64,000 bases of DNA from Tiliqua scincoides (taxonomy: Eukaryota; Chordata; Lepidosauria; Squamata; Scincidae). The translations under genes were made by a program, and so were the position numbers. This document shows positions 12,001-63,791 of this stretch, piece after piece (the stretch's first letter is position 1; the number at the start of each line of letters is the position of its first letter). A model generated the notes under the pieces. It had not been told where the DNA came from and did not search any database. It saw nothing but the letters and a program-made list of their open reading frames with translations. Location: positions 62,500,856 through 62,564,855 of the forward strand of contig NC_089827.1 in assembly GCF_035046505.1 (NCBI RefSeq), given 5' to 3'.

Positions 12001-14823
12001 AACAGGAAACTTCCTGCCTTACAGTTCACAGTTCTATCCACTATTTAACTTTCAGTAGCGGTAGTCTCTGTATCTGCCAAAAAAGGTGTAGGCTATACAA
12101 ATTTAAGAAAACTCACACACAGAGGTGACTCAGGGGAGCAGGCAAGTGATTAATTGAGTAAACAATGAGTAAACAATAAGGTAATGAGTAAACAATATCA
12201 TTCATTTAACAGACTATTGCCCAATCCTATGCGGGTCAGCCACTAGCAGAACATGCATTCAACTGGTAGCAACTGCCTTATAGCCATTATAAAAGGCACT
12301 TCAGCAGTGCACTCCATGCTGCAGAGGCTTAAATAAATTATTTTATCAGTTGATGTTGACTTCAGACTGAATATTGATAATGTATACTCATAAGCCAAAC
12401 AAGTTTGTAGCAATGAAGGCATTTTAGATTTTTCACTAAAGTTTGGTTCTCAGGTTTTTCCAGTTATCTCAGTGATATGCTGGTTTCCTGCAAGTGGGTG
12501 ATAACTGTGGTCCAACATATTTTTTTGCAATTCTTCTGGCTCTATATTCAGTTGATACAAAAGTAGTATACTTACCTGATACATTTCTTTTCCAAAAAGA
12601 TAGTCCCACACCTGTCTCTGAACATCCCAGTTTACCAAATAGCCCTGTTTTTAGAAAAAAATATAAAATTACTGGGCTATAACCGCTTGATATAGGATTT
12701 CTCACATTCTTCAGTCTTTGTTCAACAAACTCAGAAACCAACAAACAACAGAAACCTAAATACAACTCTGGAAGGTGCTCTGATGAACAACAGGGAATTA
12801 TGTCCTCTGCTCAAGTGAACAAGGCAGTCTACATGCAAAACTGGAAGCACCATACACAGAGCACCAGACCAGGCCCTAAGCCCACTATTTTCAGCTGTCT
12901 TTTTATAATTTGCTAAACATCCAGTATAAGAAATAAACTCTCCCTTTTAGACTGTACTACAGAAGCCTCTCAATGTTGTTTAGAGCAATGCATTTTAGCT
13001 GTTGGAAAAGACAAACAGAGCAAAATTCTGTTCAGTTCTTGTTTAATCACTTAATTTACAATTACTAGAGTTTACTGCTCTGTACAAACAATAATTCTTA
13101 CCCAAATTTTAACAGGCTTCACTTCATTGAAACAAATATTTCTTTCCTTTTTATTATTTTTTGAATTTTCTTAACATTAGCATTGGTAGGCAATCTATTC
13201 AAATGTTACTGTTATTACTTAAATTTAACCTGTAATTTCAGTGTTCAAATATATCTCACAATATAATTACCTTCTGAAAAGGAAGTATATAAAAAAGCCC
13301 AGATGGATCTTTAATTTCATCCAGTTGGTTAGCTGTGAATGTTTTCAAACGAGCAGTCTTTGATCTAAACTGACAGTTGGGAATGACACTATTGGGTGGG
13401 GAAAAAAAACAGCTTTTAAATACATATGTTGGTGAGCTGCTATCTATATATTAATGTCAGATTCCAAGAACTAATCTGCCACAGCAATACAGTGTTAGCA
13501 CAATTAGGGAGTGGAACAGAATTGGTCAACTCTACCCACACCTTGTCATTTAAAAACCCTGCCATAATAACTAGAGGACTGTATCATCTGTGCTCACAGA
13601 ATGATGACTGCTTTGCCAACGCTTAAGACTCTGTATGAGGAGCAAGTTCTTTAGATGATGCAGTAGAACATATGGTCTTGTTCAACTCTTAAGAAGTGCA
13701 ACAAAAATTACTGCAATGCTTTGGAATGACTTCACATTTGTATAAATAAGACAAACACTTTACAAATATTTTTTACAAACATGACCTGAATGTTAAGAGA
13801 CCTGCTCTCATTCTGTTTTACATGCCTAGGATTCAGGACTTCATCTAAGAAACAATATCATCTGCCTCTTCGATTTTCCAGTACTGCTATATGTAAATTA
13901 TTTACAAGTGCCCCAACGCTGCAGCACTGAAAAATGCATTGCTAGTACCAAAACAGTGTCAAAAAATAACTGTTCTAAAACACTGGAGGTAGTGATGGAG
14001 TGCATTCAGATCAGACAGAAGTGCTGATGCTAACTAGATCAGCTGACTCATGAGTGACAGTTCAGCCTACTCTTGATTGGGTAGCACTCCCTCTGAAGAC
14101 CAGGTGCACAATTCCACAGTGCTTCCACATCCAGCCCTGTTCTGAGGGTGTAGATGGTAGCTGTGGCCAGGAGCCACAGTAATATGCTTTGCGCATGAGG
14201 ATGGGAGCCACATGCACAGAGCATTTTACTACCATTTTTTAAGGACTACAGAAGCTTTCCATCTTTCTGTTTCTTTCCAGATCCAAGTTAAGGTACTGAT
14301 TAAAGCAATGTATGGTTTAGTACAGGGGTGTCAAACTAATTTCGTATCGTGGGCCAAACAGCATTCATGGCGCCTGAGGGCAGGACGTGACATCATTATG
14401 CAGGAAATGATGTCATTAAGTTAAGTAGCTGATGGCCAGAAATAAGGACTTTCTGTGGGGAAAGTCTTCTCCCTGAGCCCACTGAACATGGTACTGCCTG
14501 CCTCAGAAAGGTACCCTTTCTTTGCTTTTAAGAAAGTGCAAAGATTCACCCCTCCATAAGCTTTTGGCTTCTGAGCTGTTCCAAAATCCGCTGCAGGAAA
14601 GTGTGGATAGGATTGCAGCCTCCGCACCCCATCCTATGCATATCTACTCAGAAGTCCCACTGTAGTCAATGGGGCTCCCTCCCAGGAAAGTATGGCTGAC
14701 TGCAGCGCCGGGCACATGCGGGGGGGCACGGCCTGCCGCGGAGGCGGCTTCTCACCTGACATGAGCGTGACTGTACCCGATCTTGGCATTGTAGGCGCCG
14801 TTATCCAGGACGAGGGTCGCCAT
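5431..14823 (-). CDS. ACTR6: Actin-related protein 6, complete 11-exon gene
   Basis: ACTR6 is the ARP6 subunit of the nuclear SRCAP (SWR1-type) complex, which exchanges H2A for H2A.Z. It sits on the remodeller ATPase and partners ZNHIT1. Coding exons, in transcript order: 14756-14823, 13271-13388, 12576-12644, 11662-11785, 11416-11551, 11265-11321, 10000-10098, 8782-8860, 7918-8089, 6439-6577, 5431-5560. They total 1191 nt, 396 codons plus stop, the same length as human ACTR6. Every intron is GT-AG and phase is continuous. The sequence shows the actin phosphate-1 loop (LVLDNGAYNAKIGYS, residues 4-18), a phosphate-2-like VDSGYSFTH in exon 5 and the adenosine-site TGGNTLFPGF in exon 10. The C-terminus ends CEEKFDI as in mammals. 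No stop or frameshift interrupts it. The start is the first ATG in the CpG island and matches the family N-terminus. The gene is divergent from BLTP3B. Confidence 0.97.
5620..5735 (+). mobile_element. LINE (L2-like) 3' end fragment in ACTR6 intron 10
   Basis: AT-rich sequence with the pattern TTATAAGCCAC...CCCTCACAGGAGAAATG...CTCGATGAAAATCAAACAAATG resembles the 3' UTR of L2-type LINEs. No coding part remains. Confidence 0.4.
5771..6370. mobile_element. Non-autonomous hAT-type element, 600 bp, perfect TSD
   Basis: The left end CAGTGGTACTCAAACTTTTC and right end GTTTGAATAACACTG are inverted relatives. A perfect 8-bp target duplication, CAGTAAAG, flanks both sides (5763-5770 and 6371-6378), diagnostic of hAT integration. 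The GC-rich interior has no transposase. It sits in ACTR6 intron 10. Confidence 0.88.
6439..6577 (-). CDS. ACTR6: ACTR6 coding exon 10
   Basis: 139 nt encoding MQPHFFKNIVLTGGNTLFPG and CLTPTDYDVSVVLPE, the adenosine-binding region of the actin fold. The donor AGAA|GTAAGT splits Asn354. Confidence 0.96.
7376..7823 (+). mobile_element. Long GCCCAATCCTA-family MITE-like element in ACTR6 intron 9
   Basis: Starts TTA|CAGCACAATCCTA and ends AATTGTACCC|TTA, so a TTA trinucleotide flanks both sides. The interior (AACAGGCAGACCAGGAGGCC, GTGCTTTATGGCACG) matches the copy at 38092-38637. It is noncoding; apparent ORFs of about 100-126 codons inside are chance. Confidence 0.7.
7918..8089 (-). CDS. ACTR6: ACTR6 coding exon 9
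   Basis: 172 nt, residues 251-307 plus one base. It contains PREEMVLSGKYKTGEQILRL and GIQEMGIPEAIVYSIQNLPE. Donor GAAG|GTAGTG. Confidence 0.96.
8664..8735 (-). mobile_element. Short GCCCAATCCTA-family repeat, reverse copy
   Basis: Contains CACCTGGGAGTAAGCACC, TTGAACTCAATG and the end GATGTGCATAGGAT. It abuts ACTR6 exon 8 by about 45 bp. Confidence 0.75.
8782..8860 (-). CDS. ACTR6: ACTR6 coding exon 8
   Basis: 79 nt encoding LKGEENTVMLDYVLPDFST then IKKGFCK. Acceptor TTCCAG|ATTG, donor TAAG|GTAATT, phase 0. Confidence 0.95.
8944..9044. repeat. Duplicated block ending in a GT microsatellite
   Basis: A unit of about 42 bp (starts GTTTAGACAACACAGG, ends in a GT run) is repeated at once, and the second copy continues into a longer (GT)n. 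The flank plus microsatellite were duplicated together, in ACTR6 intron 7. The rest of that intron (9045-9999) shows no gene or clear repeat. Confidence 0.85.
10000..10098 (-). CDS. ACTR6: ACTR6 coding exon 7
   Basis: 99 nt encoding QLHVMDETHVINQVKEDVC and then YVSQDFFKDMETA. The donor GCCAA|GTATAT splits Lys224. Confidence 0.95.
10099..11264. other. ACTR6 intron 6, no recognised element
   Basis: AT-rich intronic DNA. I saw no coding potential, RNA gene or classifiable repeat. Introns 2 and 3 (12645-13270, 11786-12575) are similar apart from a small TGAGTAAACAAT tandem near 12158-12200. Confidence 0.5.
11265..11321 (-). CDS. ACTR6: ACTR6 coding exon 6
   Basis: 57 nt encoding INVGGKLLTNHLKEIISY. 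Acceptor TTCCAG|AATT, donor TACAG|GTAAAT. Confidence 0.95.
11416..11551 (-). CDS. ACTR6: ACTR6 coding exon 5
   Basis: Encodes GALSAHRYFRDNPSELCCI, the phosphate-2-like VDSGYSFTHIVP and the lysine run SKKKKEAII. The donor splits Arg172 as AG|A. The preceding intron is only 110 bp and the next 94 bp. Confidence 0.96.
11662..11785 (-). CDS. ACTR6: ACTR6 coding exon 4
   Basis: Residues 86-126 plus the first base of Ala127. It contains TNIIITEPYFNF and ESMNEILFEEYQFQAVLRVN. Acceptor GTAG|GTAGAC, donor AATG|GTGAGC. Confidence 0.96.
12576..12644 (-). CDS. ACTR6: ACTR6 coding exon 3
   Basis: 69 nt, residues 63-85, reading GYLVNWDVQRQVWDYLFGK then EMYQ, near-identical to the mammalian protein. Acceptor AACAG|GGC, donor CAG|GTAAGT. 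Confidence 0.96.
13271..13388 (-). CDS. ACTR6: ACTR6 coding exon 2
   Basis: Completes Ser23 (AG|T) and runs to Lys62, reading VIPNCQFRSKTARLKTF and then DPSGLFYILPFQK. The donor is AAG|GTAATT, phase 0. Confidence 0.96.
14323..14440 (+). mobile_element. hAT-type element, 5' end fragment
   Basis: Begins CAGGGGTGTCAAACTAATTT and continues with TCGTGGGCCAAACAGCATT and two ATGATGTCATTA-like segments, typical of the start of hAT-derived MITEs. The other end is not recognisable. It lies in ACTR6 intron 1. Confidence 0.65.
14589..14706 (+). repeat. Two adjacent GCCCAATCCTA-family copies next to the ACTR6 CpG island
   Basis: The tail of one copy (GGAAAGTGTGGATAGGATTG, 14595-14620) is followed by a nearly full copy (14627-14706) with ATCCTATGCATATCTACTC and GTAGTCAATGGGGCT. 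It ends about 50 bp inside the exon 1 donor of ACTR6, where the CpG-rich sequence starts. Confidence 0.8.
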
Positions 14824-14960
14824 GCTCTCCTCCCGGCTCCTTCGCTGGGAAGCCTAAGGCGTCTGCACAAGCGGCGGGAAACTCTAGGGTGGATCAAGAG
14901 AACCGCTTTGCCGCCGACTCGTTGGTGCAACCCGCCCACCCCTGCGCCCCGTGGCAGGAT
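14700..14960 (-). promoter_or_regulatory. ACTR6: ACTR6 CpG-island promoter and 5' UTR
   Basis: A CpG-rich block covers coding exon 1 and about 140 bp upstream of the ATG. No TATA box is seen, consistent with a dispersed housekeeping-type promoter. Transcription runs leftward. The transcription start is not determinable from sequence alone. Confidence 0.75.
14756..14823 (-). CDS. ACTR6: ACTR6 coding exon 1
   Basis: Encodes residues 1-22 plus two bases of Ser23, carrying the actin phosphate-1 motif LDNGAYNAKIG. The donor is CAG|GTGAG. Confidence 0.96.
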
Positions 14961-15559
14961 GGGATAGTGGAGGTCTGTCCTCCTGTGCGGAATACAGACT
15001 CAGGAAAACACCAGACTCACTCGATGGACAGTGTTCTCATTCAAATGATACAGCATGTTAGGAAGAGCAAAGCTTCTCCTCTAGGAGTCAGTCACTGCAC
15101 AAGGAGCTCCACTTCCCATGAGTTTCAATGGGAATCTGCCCTATGCAGAGATTTTTGAGCTCATCAATCAATCATTAAAAGATATTTTAAGGTGCCAATT
15201 CCAAATTCACTCCGCATCTCTGCCAGGGGCCAATTTGCAACAGCTGGAACCACATCTCAGCCTTTGGCAAATTCTACTGGTGCAGCTGCTGCTCTCCATA
15301 CTCAGCAGGGCTTCCTCCCAGCCTCCAAAATGCCTGTGCTCTTCCTCAGTTACCCTCCAACTCCCTCCACCCCCCACGCCATACCTTCCCTGCTCTCCAA
15401 AATCACTTTTGGGCCACCCAATGAGACATCGGTGCCAGAAGACACTGTCCTTGGTGAGATGCAATAAAAAAGCATCTCTGGCCCAATGTAGTTTTGGATG
15501 CCACTCTCAAGCATCCTGCTCCCAGCCTAGATACATATAAGCACAACATACATATAAGC

Positions 15560-16505
15560 CAGTGTTTCTCAACCAGTGGCATGGGTATCACCAGTTGTAC
15601 TTGAGGTGGTGTCTGGTGGCACTTGAGGGACCCCTCGATACCTGCCGCCTGGAAGTGAGACCAGGAACACAACAAACAGCAGTAGGAGGCTTGGCGAGCA
15701 GAGCTCCAAAACATGCTTTTCTGCACTTGAGAAAGCCCTCCCTTGCATCTAGCCTCACCTGGAGTATTGTGTCCAGTTCTGGTCACCGCATCTCCAAAAA
15801 GACATAGTGGAAATGGAAAAGGTGCAAAAGAGAGCGACTAAGATGATTACTGGGCTGGGGCACCCTCCTTATGAGGAAAGGCTACTGCATTTGGGCCTCT
15901 TCAGTCTAGAAAAGAGACACCTGAGGAGGGACATGATTGAGACATACAAAATTATGCAGGGAATGGACAGAGTGGATAGAGAGATGCTCTTTACACTCTC
16001 ACATAACACCAGAACCAGGGGACATCCACTAAAATTGAGTATTGGGAGGGTTAGGACAGTTAAAAGAAAATATTTCTTTTCTCAGTGTGTGGTCAGTCTA
16101 TGGAACTCCTTGCTGCAGGATTGGTGACTGCATCTGGCCTGGATGCCTTTAAAAGGGGATTGGACAAGTTTCTGGAGGAAAAATCCATTACAGGTTACAA
16201 GCCATGATGTGAATGTGCAACCTCCTAATTTTAGAAATGGGCTATGTCAGAATGCCAGATGCAAGGGAGGGCGCCAGGATGAGGTCTCTTGTTATCTGAT
16301 GTGCTCCCTGGGGCATTTGGTGGGCCGCTGTGAGATACAGGAAGCTGGACTAGATGGGCCTATGGCTTTATCCAGTGGGGCTGTTCTTATGTAACTTAGA
16401 AGTAACTGATGATGATGTCATCACCAGACCAGTTACTTCCATGGTACTTTGAATAGGTGCACTATGTGAAGTGGTATAGCAGAGGACACACCTTGAGAAA
16501 CACTG
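15560..16505 (+). mobile_element. hAT-type element split by a CR1 insertion
   Basis: The left part (15560 to about 15741) starts CAGTGTTTCTCAACCAGTGG; the right part (about 16395-16505) ends CCTTGAGAAACACTG. Both align with the uninterrupted copy at 21301-21651. Flanks ATATAAGC and ACATAAGA (6 of 8) fit a decayed 8-bp target duplication. About 50-60 bp of the hAT middle is missing at the CR1 junction. Confidence 0.85.
15742..16394 (+). mobile_element. CR1 LINE, 5'-truncated, nested in a hAT element
   Basis: Translates as the end of the CR1 reverse-transcriptase ORF: LEYCVQFWSPHLQKD in one frame, then KVQKRATKMITGLGH, EERLLHLGLFSLEKRHLR, LSHNTRTRGHPLKL and KYFFSQCVVSLWNSL. The 3' UTR ends GATACAGGAAGCTGGACT...GGGCTGTTCTTATG. 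The C-terminal reading frame is broken at QDW by TGA; the lost frame (VTASGLDAFKRGLDKFLEEK) resumes in another phase. Only about the last 650 bp are present. Confidence 0.9.
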
Positions 16506-18162
16506 ACATAAGAAAATCAGACAACATACCAGACAACAGAAAACCAGGCGACATACACTGGTTTCAAAGCAAATCAAGAACTGGATGTTTGTACCCCCAA
16601 AGTAAGCTTTGGGCTCCTCAGAACATACCCACAGCACGCATAGACTCTTCACTATGCAATTCCCTTCCATCATGTCCAGTCCAATGCCTTATATTCAGCT
16701 GGATAATCAAAAGGCTTTGGAGGAGAACGGGGATTTAAATCCCCTTCCCCCTCCTTCTCTGCAATGGGTTTCCTTGAATCTGTGCCAGCTCTGTAGTTGG
16801 AACAAATCTGAGAAGAAAGGGGCAAGGAGGCTGCCAAAAGGGAGGATAGGTTCTGGCACGCACCATCACTTCTGAATTCACCTCTCTAGCAGCCTCCTTG
16901 TCTGTGTCTTTGCCTGTGGAATAGCTGCCTGAGGGGTGCAAGGGGAAACATAAGCAGATCAACAACTACTTGACAACAATATCAGACACATTTGTTCTCT
17001 GTCTGGACTGAGATGCATGTGCTGTGTTTATAAGGGAGAGTAGTGCCACCAGTGGTGCACATGCAGTGGAGCATCTGTTGGCAGTAAGAGCATGGTAGCT
17101 TAGAAAATTACCTTTCTCTCTCCTGGTAGGGGCTTCCGTGGGGGCAGGAGGTGATGGGAGGTGCAATTTTCTTGAGTTTTTCTTTCTCTATTTTTCCCAA
17201 TGGGATTACTTCTACCTACACCAGCTCTGTTTCTGGCATAGCATTTTTCTGGTGTTGGGGGTATGGTTCTTGTTTGATGGATACTTGGAATATGTCATAT
17301 GCTGACTCCTCTTTGACCTGCCCACATTCCTCCTCCCTTCCTCCTACATTACACCCTGATCTCATCCCCATTTTGACCTCTGCTGGAGGAATTGGTGTCT
17401 GAGCTACATCGGCTTGACTTTTTCCAGTGTTGTGCTGGTGTCTGTGGCACATCAGCAGACAGACATATAAGATGGCAGGTCCTTAGTTGTGCTGGCTCAT
17501 ATATACGCTTTGGAATATAGGATTGGGCTGCTTGGCTGCAATCCTGTAGAATACACACTTATCAATGAAGTTTGCTTCTGTGGAAGCATGCATCGGATTG
17601 TGTTGTTTGGTGGGAAAATAATGCTTTCTCCTTTTGTAGAGTTCTATTACTACTATTTTAATTTATTTTTATTCTATTAATGTGTCTATTAGCAATGGAA
17701 AGTTGGTTAAAAGGAAATGTGAATCTAAATTTCATAACACAGTACTGTATGATGAAGATACAGTAGGACTGCAGCTATTTGAGTGATTTTGGAAGTTTAA
17801 ACAGCAAACTATTCTTTACTTTTACAAATGTCAGATTCTTCCCCTAAGCTAAGTATGGCCTTAACTGAAATGCAAGACAATCTGAGATTAAGCCAATCCT
17901 GCTCATGGGCTCAGTGCTTGCCTCTTAAAGACAACGTCCTTGCTAATCCGTTCTTAAACAGGATAAATGTCCTTTAATTCATCAAGGTCAGTCAAAACTA
18001 TCAACATGGTGTTTTTTTTTACTTCATAATTTTCTACAAGTTGGAACATGATGTTAGGACCATAAGATTTTATCTCTCTCTCAAAAAGTATAATAAGAAC
18101 AGCATAGTCCTCCTCTGCGTACCTATTCAGTAGTGAGTCACACTGCGTGCAGTGGCTTACAG
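16506..18162. other. Intergenic DNA with composite repeat remnants
   Basis: No gene is recognised. The segment 16720-16820 (TTTAAATCCCCTTCCCC, GCAATGGGTTTCCTTGAATC, CCAGCTCTGTAG) resembles interior parts of the long GCCCAATCCTA-family elements, and 17515-17550 has TAGGATTGGGCTG and TGCAATCCTGTAG. The remainder is AT-rich and unclassified. Confidence 0.45.
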
Positions 18163-18959
18163 CAGCATTTCTTAATGTCTGTCCCCTGCTGTATCACTCC
18201 GTATGGTTCACCTGTTGGAAGTAACTAGCGATGATGTAATCGCTAGGTACTTCCAGATTAGGAGGCCCAATGCAATGCAACGCAACAAACACTAGTTAGA
18301 GGCTCAGAGCAGACAGGAGGGTTTTGTTGGCATCCTTCAGTCTCAAAAGACTATGGTATCGCGCTCTGAATAGTGTTCTGGAACAGTGTCCTCTCCAGTG
18401 CGCGAAGCCTGGGTAAAGTAGATATGGAGAATAGACTGTTACCCATGCAGCAAATCCCCCCTCCACGTCGCTGAAATGGTCCAATGGAAAGGTAGTAGCC
18501 AATACGGTTGGTTCCAGCGACGTCGCAGGAGTTGCCAGAACGTGACTGTGTTCAGCCATGAACTGCCTCAGGGACTCTGGCTCTGGATTTTGCCTCGAGG
18601 TTGACTCCTGAAGCCTTTTCCATAACTGGATGTAGCCACAAGGCAGTGGAGGTTTGGGATCAGAGTTTTCCTTCTCTCAGATGAGCTGCCTTCCCAGGCT
18701 AAGGAGTCCCATCTATCCGGTGGCTGTTTAGTTGCCTCTTATGACAAGTACACAGCCAAACTGAGGGCCTATTCTTGCAAAAAAGTACATGCTGCTGGAG
18801 TTCTGCTGGTTGAGTTGAGCCTCCTATTGCTGCTTGTCACACTGCATTGTTGGTCTTGCTGCCAGGCAGGCAGTGGAGGTCTGGGGGTCCTGCGTGTACC
18901 ACCAGACACCATCTCAAGTACTGCTGGTGGTAGGAGTACCCACTGGTTGAGAAACACTG
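18163..18959 (-). mobile_element. hAT-type element split by another interspersed repeat
   Basis: The outer parts 18163-18320 and about 18778-18959 match, in reverse, the family at 21301-21651. They contain GGAAGTAACTAGCGATGATG and CAACAAACACTAG on the left and TACCACCAGACACCATCTCA and CTGGTTGAGAAACACTG on the right. The middle is the foreign repeat listed next. Confidence 0.8.
18321..18777 (-). mobile_element. Unclassified interspersed repeat, probable LINE derivative, inside the hAT
   Basis: The reverse strand runs from GAATAGGCCCTCAG through AGCCACCGGATAGATGGGAC and ATGGCTGAACACAGTCACG to GACTGAAGGATGCCAAC. The 3' portion reads CSRTLFRARYHSLLRLKDAN, a C-terminus-like string I associate with a reptile LINE. 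I cannot name the family firmly. Confidence 0.55.
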
Positions 18960-18961
18960 AC

Positions 18962-19466
18962 TCAGATCACAAGTCCATGCATATCTATTCAGAAGTCAAC
19001 GAAGCTTACTCCCAGGTAAATACAGATAGGATTGCAGCCTTTGAGCCCAATCCTGTCTACTGAGAAATAAATCCCATTGTAGTCAATGGGACTTACTCCC
19101 AGGAAAGTGTGGATAGGATTGCAGCCCCAGAGCCCAATCCGATGCATGCCTGCTGAGGAGTAAGCCCCATTATGGTCAATGGGCTTACTCCCAGGTAAGT
19201 GTGGATAGGATTGTAGCGAAAGAGCCCAATCCTACTGTAGTCAATGGGGCTTACTCCCAGGTAAATGTGGGCAGGACTGCAGCCTAAGAGCCCAGTCCCA
19301 TCTACTCAGAAGTAAATCCCGTCGCAGTCAATGGGGCTTACTCGCAGGCAAGTGTGGGCACGACTGCAGCCTTCCTCCAGAGCAGCACGCCGAGCAGGGC
19401 CACGTTACCTGGGAGTAAGCCCCACTGACCATAACGGGACTTGCTTCTGAGCAGGCGTGCAGAGGC
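18962..19466 (+). repeat. Six-copy array of the GCCCAATCCTA short repeat upstream of BLTP3B
   Basis: Five direct copies end in GATTGCAGCC or a variant at about 19039, 19126, 19217, 19283 and 19371 (spacings 87, 91, 66, 88). The fourth lacks the internal TCTACTCAGAAGTAAG part. A sixth, inverted copy (about 19405-19466) reads TTACCTGGGAGTAAGCCCCA. The array starts at the end of the hAT element and stops where the BLTP3B CpG island starts. Confidence 0.9.
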
Positions 19467-19631
19467 TGGCACTGGAGGCGAGTGGTGCCCTCGCCCTGCC
19501 CCTCCCGGGGGCTGCTTCGCCCAGGCGAGTCCCTCCTCCGAGGCGCGGGCTCTGCGGCTGGCTCCCCCTCGACCTGCGCCCCGCTCCCGGGCTGGCCCCG
19601 CCCCCTGTCAGCTGGCTTTGCAGCAGCCAAG

Positions 19632-19658
19632 ATGGCGGCGGCGCCGGAGCGCGGGTGA
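19632..19658 (+). promoter_or_regulatory. BLTP3B: Upstream ORF 1 in the BLTP3B leader (MAAAPERG-stop)
   Basis: An ATG inside the YY1-type motif opens an 8-codon ORF closing at TGA. Context AAGATGG has A at -3 and G at +4, a strong initiation context if the transcript includes it. Confidence 0.55.
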
Positions 19659-19694
19659 GCAGACGCGGCTCCTCCGCTCCCTCAGACGGCGGGG

Positions 19695-19721
19695 ATGCGT
19701 CGCGCTCGCGCTTCCCCCTGA
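19695..19721 (+). promoter_or_regulatory. BLTP3B: Upstream ORF 2 in the BLTP3B leader (MRRARASP-stop)
   Basis: A second 8-codon ORF (context GGGGATGC) ends 7 bases before the main ATG at 19729. It is certainly in any transcript that starts upstream of 19695. Confidence 0.55.
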
Positions 19722-19728
19722 GGGCGTC

Positions 19729-63293
<43,565 letters not shown>

Positions 63294-63489
63294 CAAAAAC
63301 CTGGAACAATAAGGGACAGTTCAGACTATTGCTAAGAATTAGCAGAAGACTTTTTTTGGAACCTGAGCCCAGAACAAAATTTCTGTAGAATATGCAGTCC
63401 TGTGATGATCTTCAAAGAGATTAGGATTGCAATTGTGATTTTTATTTTGTCCTATTGAAGCTGCAGTAGTGCAGAGGAAAATCAGTTTA

Positions 63490-63600
63490 CAGTCAATCCT
63501 CGTTATCCACACACTCCATGCTTGTGGATTGGCTTATCTGCATTGTTCTCAAGACTTAACAAGATGCAAGTCTCCACCTTGTTCTTGTGGATTCTTGCCG
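63490..63600 (+). mobile_element. Tigger/pogo-like terminus
   Basis: CAGTCAATCCTCGTTATCCA and TGTGGATTGGCTTATCTGCA are characteristic of Tigger-type element ends. The element is truncated. Confidence 0.55.
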
Positions 63601-63791
63601 CCTTTCCCCTTCCCATGAAGCAGTTCTCTATTCTTCAATACTAAAAATTGTCCATGGGGGAGGAGGGGAAACAAACACACAAACTGGTGATGCTTTTATT
63701 AGGAGAGGTCTTTCCAAGTTCTCCAGAACTCTTAACTGGGCTGAATTTTTAAGTAAAGCAAAGTGACTTGATGTGGTGCTTTGCCCCAAAG

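Larger units (their letters stand above)
19470..19728 (+). promoter_or_regulatory. BLTP3B: BLTP3B CpG-island promoter and 5' leader
   Basis: CpG-rich, TATA-less sequence with a GC box CCCCGCCCCC (about 19595-19604) and a YY1-type element CCAAGATGGCGGC (19627-19639). YY1 sites of this form usually lie at or just downstream of the transcription start, which would place the start near 19600-19630. CpG richness continues to about 20000 in intron 1. Confidence 0.75.

Noticed and set aside
15807-16127. A 106-codon ORF that might be a host gene
   Set aside because: Its product is the CR1 reverse-transcriptase C-terminal region, duplicated at 20332-20799.
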